Below, piece after piece: positions 25,761 to 37,349 of a stretch of 64,000 bases of DNA. Source of the stretch: Acanthochromis polyacanthus (Eukaryota; Chordata; Actinopteri; Pomacentridae). A program made the position numbers and the translations under genes. The first letter of the stretch is position 1; each line of letters opens with the position of its first letter. The notes below the pieces were generated by a model that had not been told where the DNA came from, searched no databases, and saw nothing but the letters and a program-made list of their open reading frames with translations. The DNA lies in assembly GCF_021347895.1 (NCBI RefSeq), contig NC_067131.1, forward strand, positions 5,484,653-5,548,652, given 5' to 3'.

Positions 25761-26351
25761 GCTTTATTCCTCTCTGCTGTTTATCACACACTTCTTTCCC
25801 TGCTTTCTACCTGTCCGTGTTGTGTTTTTCTTTTCTTTTCCCGCCTACATGCTCCACCAGTGAGAGCCGAGCAGCAACAAGCAGCAGGAGGAGTATTAAT
25901 AGAAATCAATAGCAGCTTTCTGAAGCTTTCTCAGTCACATCGGCTCCTATTCAACAAGTTCACATGTTCAGAACGTGGAATTACAGCGAAATAAAATCAT
26001 TCACTCGCTCCTGCTGGTTTCCACATTCAGGCTGGAGTGGTTTCTTATTTTGTCCGTGTGGGCAGTCAGCATGAGAGGAGGAATATTAATTATATTAGTG
26101 ATAATATTATGTTAATTCATCTACAGGAGAGAATTCATGTTCCTTGTGGTTAGATGGAACCAATGTGTGCTTTAATCAGAGTCAGGATTAGGAATCAAAC
26201 CTCTCTCTCTCTCTCTAAATACTTGACTAGCACAAAAACGTGGCGTTGGTTCATCCGCCAGTCAGGAATAAATACATTATAATTATTAATGAAGAATTAA
26301 TTAACACATTCCTCTGCTCTGAGTTCATCCTGTGAATGTGAACGCTGCTTG
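25761..26351. other. ank3: Noncoding upstream of the ank3-like exon
   Basis: No exon is seen. A (CT)n run lies at 26201-26216. Confidence 0.45.
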
Positions 26352-26500
26352 GAAGTCATTAACCACCACAGAAGTCTTTGTTATGGTGCCCACTGCTACC
26401 TAAACCCCCACAATGTTCCCTACAGTATTAAACAGTAAGAGGCTCCATCTGGTGGTACAACAAGGTACTACAGCTGATCTACAACACATTTACTGCCTTA
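26352..26500 (+). repeat. 'GTCATTAAG' family, copy B
   Basis: It shares cacagaagtctttgttatgg, aacagtaagaggctccatct and tactacagctgatctacaa with copies A, C and D. A GATA/GATG microsatellite follows at 26514-26552. Confidence 0.7.
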
Positions 26501-26821
26501 TCAGTTGGGATGGATGGATAGATGGATAGATTGATAGATCGATAGATGGATGTTCTTCTATGATACCGTAGACGACATAGAAAATGCAGCACAATAACAA
26601 CTAAAGATACACAATAGAACATCACGCATCTCCAACATCAACAAGTGGAATTAAAGACGCAAATTTGGAACAATTTTCTCCGCCAACAATGAATATCGAT
26701 CCACTGTAGCAGCTTGTGTCACCTAACAGCTCCTTTAACAACATAGAAATCAGCCACTGGATCACACTGACAATGTCACAAACCTGCCGATAAAGCCGGT
26801 TTGCGTTAAGCATCACAGGAG

Positions 26822-26970
26822 ACTTTGTCATGGAGGACCTTCACTAGTTAAACTCCCACAATGCTCCAATAGTTAAAATGATCGCCATCTTGGGTCTCTA
26901 CAGTATTACAAAGTAAGAGTCTCCACCTGGTGGAACAATCAGGCACTACAGCTGATCTCCAATCAATTTG
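26822..26970 (+). repeat. 'GTCATTAAG' family, copy C
   Basis: Starts within the family at actttgtcatgg and ends with gtctccacctggtggaac and tacagctgatctcc. It is only about 320 bp after copy B. Confidence 0.65.
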
Positions 26971-29936
26971 AATATTATTTGGATGTATTTATTGAATTCT
27001 TTTTAATTATTTATATCATTTATTTACCTGAATCAATTAATTAATTTATTAATTTTATTTTATTTATTCCCCGTTTTGTTTTTATTTGTTTAATTTCATT
27101 TTATTTGAATCGTTTTATCCATTTTTTGTATTTATTCATTTTCCTGACATCTATTTAGAAGCATTTATCATTTTATATGCGTTTATTTTTATTGTTGTTA
27201 TTGTAAATTACATTTTTATTTCTGTATAAAAATCAACAAAAACTGTACAATCTTCCACAAACATCCACTTTTTTATCAGTAACATAAAATTTTGCATAAA
27301 AAAATAAAAATATATATTTATTTATCAGGATTAGGGATTGAACCAATATACCTCTTGTTTTTATTTAAACTGTATTTATTTATTTAATAGTCTCTTTAAT
27401 TATTTCATGAATTGTTCATTTCATTTATTTATTGATTCATTTATTATTAACTTATTTATTTTATTCAAATTTTATATTTTTAGTTATTTGCTTCATATAT
27501 ATTTATTTATATTTATTTATTGTCTATTTATTCATCTTATTTGCATTTATTTTATTTATATGTATTCATTCATTTTTTGTATTTATTTGTTTATTAATTA
27601 ATTTTGTTTGTTTTTATTTTTATTTATGTATTTCTCACACTAAAATATTACTTTTACGTTTCAAGTGCACGCTTTTAACCAGTCCAGATGTGCACAGAGG
27701 CAACACAAACTCTCACTTTACGACTACAACTCAACACTGTGCATAAATATATTAGATGTAGCTGCAGATAAATGACTGCTCAGGTGATTCTCTCTTTGGA
27801 GAATCAGCAGCACAGGACAGATACAGCAGTCAGGATGGATTATTATTGGTTTAAATCCTTCATCACCACCACCCATCGACCTCATCAATAATGAACAAAG
27901 CCAGTGGAGCCCCCCGGTGGTGGATCGCTGCCCTTTGAGTGTTCTGTTGTTGGATTAAAGCGTTGTGAGTCCGTTTGGCCCAGAACAATTAGAATAGCAT
28001 TAAGGATTGCATTCAGGGCCTTTTTATTACTGCTGTTCTCTGCGGCGCTGCTCTGTCCTTTTTCTCAAGTTCTTGAACTCAGCACGCAGTAAAAGGTGTT
28101 TAAATGAACACAAATGCAGGATACAATTGTGTGTTTCATATAAATCTGTCACAGTGGAGGTTAATCTGTATGATTCTTTGTTTAGGAGTTTCATTCCATC
28201 ATTTCCTGTTCGAACTGAAGAATCCACAGCGACATCTGGTGGCCACAACCGGCTACTACAACAACCAGCTAAAATACTTTATAAAAAAAAAACAACCTAA
28301 AAATCACAATGATAAAAATGTTCTGACTACATACTGCAGCCACACAGGACTTACTGTCATTGTTCGTTGCTTTTACTGCAGTAAACCCACAAGAAACAAA
28401 TCTGAGAGCTTCATATGCAAAAACAGACCTCGAAGAAGAAGAATTTTTTTAAATTAAATGATTTCAAATAATTATTTTTTATGAATGTAAAAATTTATTA
28501 TTATATTTTGCTCATTATTCTTATGATTATTATTATGATTATTATTAATAATCGTAATAATAATCATCCAAATTGTAGAAAAAATCCTCAAATAATAATA
28601 AAATAAAACTAAAAATAACATATTATAATAACAACTTATTATTATTACTATTATTATAATAAATAGTTTAATAAATCATTTTGTTTGGAGCCAGCTGGGT
28701 AGAAATCCCTCCTGCAGCTCAGTACCGTGTCGATCCTCCAAAACTAAACGTTGGCTTTTTAAAGCCGTTTACCTGAGAATGGAACCTTCAGGGTTCTGAA
28801 ATGAGGAAACGATCGCCTCAGATAAACTTTCTGTGGAGGAGGAAACATTCCTCTGAGTCCAGAGCAGCTTAGAATAACATCCATCCCATAATAACCTGAG
28901 CCAAGTCCACAGGTTTATCAGGTTTGTCTGACTGATAATAAATAAAGAGAGAACTGATGATCTGTGATCTCCTGACGTGGTTCATGCTGGAACTAAACTG
29001 GAGGTGGATCTGCTGGACTTGTTGCTGCCTGTCTGAGTTTAGATCATCACAACCAGGCGCTTTATTAAACTCTGGAGCAAAGACTGGGTTTGGTTCTCAC
29101 TGATCCTAAACGCTGCTTTAATGATAAAGATCACAGAGAGCAGCTTAAAGCAACACACTGAAAAAACCTGAAAACGTCAGCTATAAACGTGTTTTTACTG
29201 TCTGGATTCAGGTGAACTGTTTTAGATATTTAATATACGATTATCTGGCCTACTCTGTACAAAAATCACACAAAAATTAAAATCTGAAAGCAAAGGAATC
29301 AGAAAATGATGCAGTAAAAAAAAATAATGAAAAACTGTAAAAACAAAACAAAATGTGAGATATTAATACTGGAGATGCTTTAAATGCAGTTAAACTGAGA
29401 AAGAATAAAAATACAGATTGTTGATGTGGATTTTATGAACAGTTATGACCTTTTATGTTTTCGATTTGTTGAGAAATTATTGTTATAATATTTTGGTCAT
29501 TATTACTTGCTGATTAACGTTTAAGCAGACAACTTTTAGCCATTTTACACAGGATTAATGAAAATCTGGCAGCAAAGATACCAGAAGAAAAAAAAAGAGA
29601 ATACTGTAACATTCAAAAACTGTAAACTACAGTAAAAATAACATCATATATGTGTTAAATAATAATGTCTAAGATGATTTAAATACAGGAAAACTATAAT
29701 TTTACAGTTGTAAATTTACTGTTTGTAAAAGAACAAACAAAAAAACAATTGTTGATATTATTATTATTATATAGTTTTGGCCAACATCAGCCAGCATGTA
29801 AATTCATACTTTTTTGTGTGTGATTTTAAAACAAATTATCCGTAATTAATAAAACTCAGAAATCTGTAAGGTAACAGTTTGTCTTTAAATCCTCCTGGCA
29901 TCATAGAAGTCTTGGTTTGTATATTCTTTTAAACGA
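26971..29936. other. AT-rich noncoding with TTTA and TTA simple sequence
   Basis: 27000-27620 is dominated by TTTA-type units and 28480-28670 by ATT/AAT triplets with local self-complementarity. 27900-28090 is GC-richer and unassigned. The open frames here are simple-sequence artefacts. Confidence 0.6.
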
Positions 29937-30560
29937 GGGTGCCTAAAAACACATGGAGGATCTCTAAGATCTCCAGATATCTTGTGTTGCTCCAGTCCAA
30001 CTAACTTTAATATCCTGGGGAAAAAACGACATCACAGCCTTTTAGAAACATTATCAGAAGCTTTGAGTGTTTTTCTATGCTCACTATGAATTCATACGAT
30101 GGTCTGAATGCTGTTAAATCGCCTTTCTGTAATCTTTGTATTGTAGAAATTACTGTATTTTGTAACTGTGATTAGGTTAATGTTCAGTGAATGTTCCCTG
30201 ACAGATGTAAGGATCCAGCAGAAAGAAGAAACTGAATATCTTTGGGATGTGAACAAAGCAGGATTGTGGAGATGCTTCCAAACACATGGAGGAGCTTTAA
30301 AATCTCCAGATATCCTGTGCTGCTGCAGTCCAATGTCTAACTAACTTTAATATCCTGGGGGAAAAAACAGCATTGCAGCCTTTTAGAAATATCAACAGAA
30401 GCTTTGAGTGTTTTTCTTTCTAACATGAAGGCGTTCAATGGCCTGAATGCTGTAAATCATTGTCCAATAATCTACTCTGTGCTCCATAAATGACTGTATT
30501 TCGTAACTGTGATCAGATTTATGTCGGTTGCTCTTTCCCTGCCAGATGCCGGCTCGATCC
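29937..30560. repeat. Local duplication, two diverged copies
   Basis: 29937-30212 and 30265-30560 are similar throughout (acacatggagga, atctccagatatc, aactaactttaatatcctgg, agaagctttgagtgtttttc). There is no coding sign in either copy. Confidence 0.75.
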
Positions 30561-30759
30561 TGAACAGCAGCTTCTCAGAAAACTTTCTGGCGAACCTCAG
30601 ACAACAGGCGTGAACTTGTTGGATGTAGCTGCAGGTTGTCGACTGTAAAAGTCACAGTTAGGAGCAGAATAAAGATTCATTTAGAGTTCGTTTTTCACCT
30701 CAGAAAGACAAAAAAAAAAAACTTTGACTATTAAGGCGATTTTTACATTTGCAGGTTTC

Positions 30760-31382
30760 AGGAGCCGTTTATACGAGGACCATCTTAACAGAAAACGCAA
30801 AAGTGGCGTCTTGTCATTTCACGTTTAGACGAGCGGTTTTGAAGGAAATCTGCGTATATACGGTGACTCTATAGTGTGTGGAATTTGATTGGATATGCAT
30901 GCCAGGCAGCTGGGTGGCGCTGTGATAAAACTCCGCCATGTCTACGCGCATGCGTACTATCTCCCTTTTCGGATCTCTGCCGCGGTAAATGTTCATGAAT
31001 GGAATCTGTACAGATTCTGCACGTTTGTTGGTACGACTCCTGTAGTGTACATAGAGCTGCCAGAGTTGCTTGAAGGTACAAAGGATGGGAATAATCACAC
31101 ATCTTTGTTTACTTCCTTGTACCTGCCGGCAAACCAAAGCACTGGCGCACGTATGCGACGTAATCGAGTACGCGACGTGGTCAGATCTTGGCAAAGTTTT
31201 GCGTTTTGCTGTTTAGACGGAAACGTAACGGCGGAGCGTTTTCTACTTTTCCACTCTGGAGGCCAGTTTCAAATTTTTGCGTATTTAAGCCCCCAAAACG
31301 CCGTCCTCGTATAAACGATAGGGTGTTTTGTTGAAATATTTTGACGTTTTGACCTGCAAGCGTCCTCGTGTAAACGGCCCCT
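30760..31382. mobile_element. MITE-like element with nested terminal inverted repeats
   Basis: The left end aggagccgtttatacgagga pairs with the right end (complement of tcctcgtgtaaacggcccct) over about 20 bp. A second, closer match to the left end (gtcctcgtataaac) lies at 31303-31316. The interior is unusually rich in CpG for this window and has no transposase. The ends look hAT-like, but no clear 8-bp target duplication was seen. Confidence 0.7.
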
Positions 31383-33364
31383 CAGTCATAAATGTGACAA
31401 TCTGAGCTGATATATTGAACTAAATCAACAAAACACTTTTGTTTTCTTTTTGTAGTTTTTCTGGTTGCCTGACATGAAGGAACGTCAAATATCCTGATAA
31501 AGATCTGAGTTTATGTAAACTAAAGCAGGAAAAACAATCCTCTTTACTCATATCAGTACCTGTCTGCTATCTACTTTTCTTCCTAGTTTATCTCTGATCT
31601 TTCTGTCTCACTTCATCTCTTTTTGAGATTTCTGAGAAGAAAACATCAGCTCCACATGACGGTTTAATCACAGCAGAGCCCTAAATCAAAGACAAAAATC
31701 TGGAAATGTCTTTATTCAGCTGAAACTCCCAGAGATCCTCGCTGCATACTAATGAATCTCCGATAGAATCTGGATAGCGACCAGCCGGGAGGAAATTAGT
31801 TCATACACGGTTGCCAAGGCAGCGCCATGGTGATAGATGAATCGCCATGGTAACGACAGTAACGCGGCAGGATGTCTCCATGACGATCCAAGAAACTGTG
31901 AGAAATCTATTGGGTGAAACCAGTGGATCAGCAGAGCTTCAGTTTATCTCAATAATCTGCTTCTGAAACACAAACAGAGGAAGTTCTAAGCACTTTTTTA
32001 AAGGAGTCACCTCTGATTAAAACTCAGGTCTGAAGGTCTGATTCTCCACGGGTAGTACAGTCATGGTTCCCAACAGACTGCAGGTTTGCCTGGAAATAAT
32101 AAAACTGTTGGATGGATTGGAAGTATAAAGCTGAGCATCATGAATAGATTCATGACTTTACGTAGGGATAAACTGATCTGATCTGCTAGAATGGACATTT
32201 CAGCAGCAAGAAATCTATCAGTCCAGGTTAAAGTTCCTGTTTGGTCATCGAGCCAACCTCCAGAAATTCATGTCTGTGTATCAAAGTTACATATTTAGAA
32301 CGTTTTTGAATAAAAACAACCCTTTCCCGCCCCTAAATGTCACACCAGCTCACCTTGGACTGGTCAAACACTGTCAAACTACCTAACCAACGGCAAGGTG
32401 ATCGAACTAGAAAATAAAACAAAATGTAAGACTCTGAAATCTGACAGCATATAAAAGACGCTGGAAGGACATGCTGATAAGAGGAAAAAGAAGAAGCAGA
32501 CAGATCTTACTGGTGTGTCTACTTCTAGCTTCAGGAAAACCATCTCAGAGTTTGGAAAAACATCATGATCTGGGTTAAAATTCGACTCTTTCACTGCATG
32601 TTTGGGGCTTCTCCTCCATTTTCCAGGTTACCATGGTGATGAGTCCCGCCCCCACTAACATACGATTGGCTGAATGAGGAGCGACAGTGAAGCAGTGAAA
32701 TAAAAAGCAGGAAATAAAAATTTCTACATCAGAACTGGAGGATTATTCGTGTTCTCCTCTAACCAGCCAATCAGACGAGTCCTTTTCCGTCTGTTTTTTG
32801 CAGGTTCAGCAGCAGATTAAAAGTTAACAGAGCGTCATGGAGCAGGAGGAACAGAAGGAATCCTGAACTCTGAGACAGAGCAGACCCACTGGGACACGTT
32901 TCCAGCAGCAGCAGATCAGACCTAACATGGTCTGTAGTCCACAGTTTAGATCCTGACTCACGTTCTGAGGTCTGACTTCAGCATTAAATCATCTGCAGCT
33001 CAGGAAGGCTCCCTGCAGCAGATTATTTCTCAGGCTTCATATGATGGTTAAACTGTGTTTGTCTTCAGTAAACATCTTTTTATTCAGCACCAGGAAGAAG
33101 GATATTGTAATTTCAGTGTTTTAATGAAGGAAAAAGGAGCTGTGAGAGTTAAATTTGGTATTATTATATTATCTTAAACATGTAAAAAGTGTGTAATTGT
33201 TCTGTAGTGTTCATTAATGTGCTTTAAGCAGTTACAAAGAAAAGATTATTGGAGAGGATGCATTACTATTTTATAATTTGAAAATGTGAGCACTTGTAAA
33301 CTACAAGGAACTCCATTACAGCTGTACATATTTTCTATTTCAAACCGCATTTAATAAACAGATT
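31383..33364. other. Noncoding; possible regulatory cluster
   Basis: RFX/X-box-like sites occur at 31809-31834, 31841-31854 and 32626-32640. The last is followed by a GC box (ccgccccc) and CCAAT motifs (32666, 32767). No first exon could be tied to them. Confidence 0.4.
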
Positions 33365-33379
33365 TTGTCATTAAACTGT

Positions 33380-33840
33380 TGTTTTTTTTTAAGGAGGGTT
33401 TGTTTTAACTTTTTTTGGTTTAATTGTTGTTGTTGTCTGTGTGTTTTGATTGCATTTTTGTTATTTTTTTGCATTATATTTTTTTTATATTTGTTTCATT
33501 TTTGTTGTCGTTTTATTGGTTATATTTTTGTCATTTTTTTATTACAATTTGTAATTTTATTGGTTTTATTCTTGTGGTTGATTGGTGTCGTTATTTGTTA
33601 ATATTTTGGTTGTTTTATTGTTATTTTGTTACCGTACTGTCGTTTGTTATTTTGTTTGCTGTTACTTTGTGTATTTTATTTTATTCGTGTTGGAGTGTTT
33701 TGCTGTTTATTTTTGTTGTGGTTTTATTGGTTATATTTTGTGGTTACATTCTTGTCATTTATTGGTTATATTTTTTGTCATTTTTTTGTTTAGATTTTTG
33801 TTGTTTTTTGGTTATATTTATATATATTTTTTACAGTGTA
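33380..33840. repeat. T-rich degenerate array
   Basis: Plus strand dominated by TTTTTGT, TTATTGGTTATATTTTTG and similar units with almost no C. The hydrophobic open frames are produced by the composition. Confidence 0.75.
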
Positions 33841-34892
33841 GATTAGTGAATTCCATATAAAATGAGTAAAATATGGCTGTTTGTTTATGAGCCAGTGAGT
33901 AATAACGATCAATGACATCATCTGCAGAATTTCTCAGCACAGAGCAGTTTGACCTTCAATACTTTAAGTAGAATTTTTCTAAATTATTTGTTGAATTTGT
34001 TTTAGATTTTAAGACAAATAACTTTTAGACGTCATTAAATGTAATATTAGTGGTGAGATGTGGTTCTCTTACCGTCTCTCTTACTGGTTCTAGTGGTGAG
34101 ATGTGGTTCTATTGACGTCCCTCTAACTGGTTTTAGTGGTGAACACTAACTGGGTGATTTGTGGACAAAGAGCTGAGTCACTGTTGGATCCATTCAGACT
34201 CATGAAGCAGCGCTCTGGTGTCAGTCGGTGCAAAGATCTGGATCTGTGTTTGCTGTCATTCCTGCTCCGCACTGGTACTCATTCTTTTATTCATTTATTC
34301 GTGGTTTCTTTCAGTGTGCAGATGTTCAGACAATAACTGACCTTTTGTTTGCTGCAAACCCACAACCAACGCTGCTGCTCTGAAATATTAAAGCTCCTCT
34401 TCGCTCAAACGCTGCAGAACAGTTCAACTCTCGTTAAATTATTATTAAATCACAAACTACGGATGTTTAAAATGACATCTGTAGAACTTTACGGTGAAAT
34501 ATCAAACAGCTGAGGAAAAATCCCCGCTTAACTTTTTGTTAATTTGTGCTCAAAGACGAGACTTTTCATGACGTCTTTTTAATACTTCAGCTCTTCCACA
34601 GAGTCATTCTTGCAGGGAAGCATCTGTCTGCGTCCTTAACCTTCACCCCTGTGTTTCTGTCATAAAAACGCTTGTTTGGCATTAAAACCGTCTTTATTTT
34701 GTCAATATTTAACAGCTAAAGTTTGGAATAAACCAAGAGCAAACACTATCCTTTTTAACTATAATTATTTTTCCACTTGACTGTTATTTTACAGATTCCT
34801 CCCTGATTTTTTCAACTATAAATTAGAAATAAAGACAGAAAAAAGAAACTAAAGTTTAGATCTTTATTTTTTATGATTTCTGCATTATAACG
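33841..34892. other. Noncoding, unassigned
   Basis: Contains a short tandem repeat of about 48 bp at 34049-34145 (agtggtgagatgtggttct). Nothing else is recognised. Confidence 0.5.
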
Positions 34893-35480
34893 GTGTCATT
34901 TTGCATAAAACATATTATTTGTTTATATTTTTGTGGTGATTTTGTTTATGTTTGTTTGCATTTTTATCGTTGTTTGTATTTTTGCTGTTATTACTTTAGA
35001 ATTTTGTCATTTATTGGCTCCATTTTCATCACTTATTGCTTACATTTTTGTTGCTATTTGTTTTTGTCAATCTGTGTTATTATTTCTTTACTTTTTGTCA
35101 TTTATTGGTCGTATTTTTGTCATTATTTGGCTTTATTTTGTTTATTGGTTCTATTTTTGTTGGTATTTGATTAGATTTTTGTTGTTTTTCCAATCAGATT
35201 TTTGTCATTTATTGATTAGATTTTTGTTGTTTTTCCAATCTGATTTTGTCATTTATTGATTAGATTTTTGTTTTTTTTCATTTATTGATAAGATTTTTGT
35301 TTTTTTTTTTCAATCAGATTTTTGTCATTTATTGATTAGATTTTTGTTGTTTTTCCAATCTGATTTTTGTCATTTATTGATTAGATTTTTTGGGGTTTTT
35401 TATTGGTTTTTGTCATAATTTGTTTTGTTTTATCTTTTTTTTAGATTTTTGTATATATTTGGCTGTCGTTTTGTTTTTGT
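34893..35480. repeat. T-rich array including a 45-bp minisatellite
   Basis: Between 35169 and 35390, gattaga recurs at 35169, 35214, 35259, 35287 (as gataaga), 35334 and 35379. This gives a 45-bp unit with one shortened (28-bp) copy. The flanking T-rich sequence is a degenerate relative. Confidence 0.85.
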
Positions 35481-37340
35481 TGTCGTTTGCTGGTTTGGAG
35501 CTGTTCTGTTTGTTGTTATTTTGTTTTAGTTAATGGTGCTTTTTCTTGTTATTTTTGGCATCTTTGCTGACAGATTTTTAAGAATAATTTATTTTCTGTG
35601 ATTTGTTTTTCCTTAATGAATACACTGACCTTTAATACTTTTAAGTAGATTTTTCTTTTTTTATTGAATTTGTTTTATAACTTCAGACTAATGACTTTTA
35701 GCCGTCATTATGTTCAGTATTTGCAGTGAAATAATGAGCCGACTTCTTGCTAAAACAGACTATGGTGCTGAATAAGGACGTCTGCTGCTCCACTGACCCT
35801 GCAGGACTTTATATTCTGGTTTCTTTCTGCTGTCCGAGTCCTCGTCAGTAACTTCCCTTCAGTTTTACAGCCTCAGATCATCTCCATCTAAAGCACACAG
35901 ACGCTCCGGTTACACATTCACACCCAGCAGCAAATAAAAGCTGCTCGTCGTCTCCACGCTCCGCTGCAGCTCCGCGTTTGTCTGAGGCTCAGCCGTCCAA
36001 CTAGAAACAACAGAACGGTTTCTACGCCAGACTGAGGTCATGTTTACTCGTCTCTCTACAACTCTGAGCTCTGACAGTGGATCAGTCCTGCAGAACTCTG
36101 ACTCAGCTCAACTGGACAGATTTAAATACCAACAGGACACTGAAGGCCTCACAGAGGGCAAACTAAGAGAAAAAAGTACAACTAAGACGACTAAACTCAG
36201 ATCTAGAGGTCTGGTGAGCTTTTACAGCCGTTATTAATCGTTACATCACAAAACTGACATCAGCAAGCCACACTGTAAAAGAATATACACCAATAAATTG
36301 TCCCGGCAGGACAGAATTAAAACGCTGAAAGATATTTCGTTCACAATATAAAACATCACCACCACTCTTTGAACATCCTGTAGAGATAAGAGTGGAGATA
36401 GTGAGAGTGGAAGATAAGGTTTGGAAGAGGTTTCAAAGCAATAGAATCCAAAAACAGAACCTAAATAAAACTATAAAGCCTTACAGTTGACTTTATAAGA
36501 TTCCCTAAATGCTGACTGTGTCTCTTTTAGTTGCTTCCACGGCTGTTTAACACCACCACGGCTGCAGCTGAAAGAATAAAACCGTCTTCCACACTGGAGG
36601 AAAACATCTAATCTATGGTTCTAATGACAGTCTGGTCTACTGATGCACCAATAACCTAGAAGGAATGTTGACAGTTTCATTAACACTGTCACTGTCAGCG
36701 ACTTTCCTTCCTGTTTTTAGTTCATGTTACATCTAAAATAATTCCAGAACAGGTCTATAAATGTCCCTGTCTATGTTTGTCATCGGTTATCTTTTTTCCA
36801 ACTCTTTCATGACGCCGCCCTCATGTCCAGGTCCAGCAACCCTGAGTCGACCTACTGAGCTGATAACCAGCTACAAGAGAAGCTTATCAAGACTGCGGTT
36901 GTTGGGTTTAGTGACGGCAGATAACGGAAAGAAACTCTGGAAATGTTCAACTCCAGCATGAGTCAGGTGTCTGGTACAAAACCAATGTTTCCCTTTACTC
37001 AGTTAGTACAAAAATAAAGCAACTATTCTGACAGTAGATCAACCATTTGGAGTCTATACTGAAGAAAAACTAAATTCCTTGGTTTGATTTTCGCTCCTTT
37101 ATGATTGTAAACTGAACATATCTGGACTCTTGTTGGACAAAAAAAGACATTTGAAGCTCTGGAAAATGGACCTTAAGACCTTCCTGTCCCATTTCTGGAG
37201 AAAATATTGAAGAAAGTCATGCAATAATAGAAAATATTTTTTAAAAACTCCAACTAAAACTAGGCTAATAAGCACCAATAGAACACCAATTCAAACCACT
37301 GATGGGGTGTTAAAGGCAGCAACTGAACAGTCAGTGTCAA
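35481..37340. other. Noncoding, unassigned
   Basis: No exon is supported. The 36265-36350 segment resembles 37520-37620 (gctgaaagacatttc, acaatataaaac), a diverged dispersed repeat. Confidence 0.45.
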
Positions 37341-37349
37341 AGTCATTTT

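Noticed and set aside
30814..31314. Overlapping 126- and 141-residue open frames
   Set aside because: They lie in the CpG-rich MITE; neither resembles a transposase or any known domain.
33365..33860. Hydrophobic 'membrane protein' open frames, also at 34893-35259 and 27338-27746
   Set aside because: T-rich simple sequence translates to F, L, V and I; composition explains them fully.
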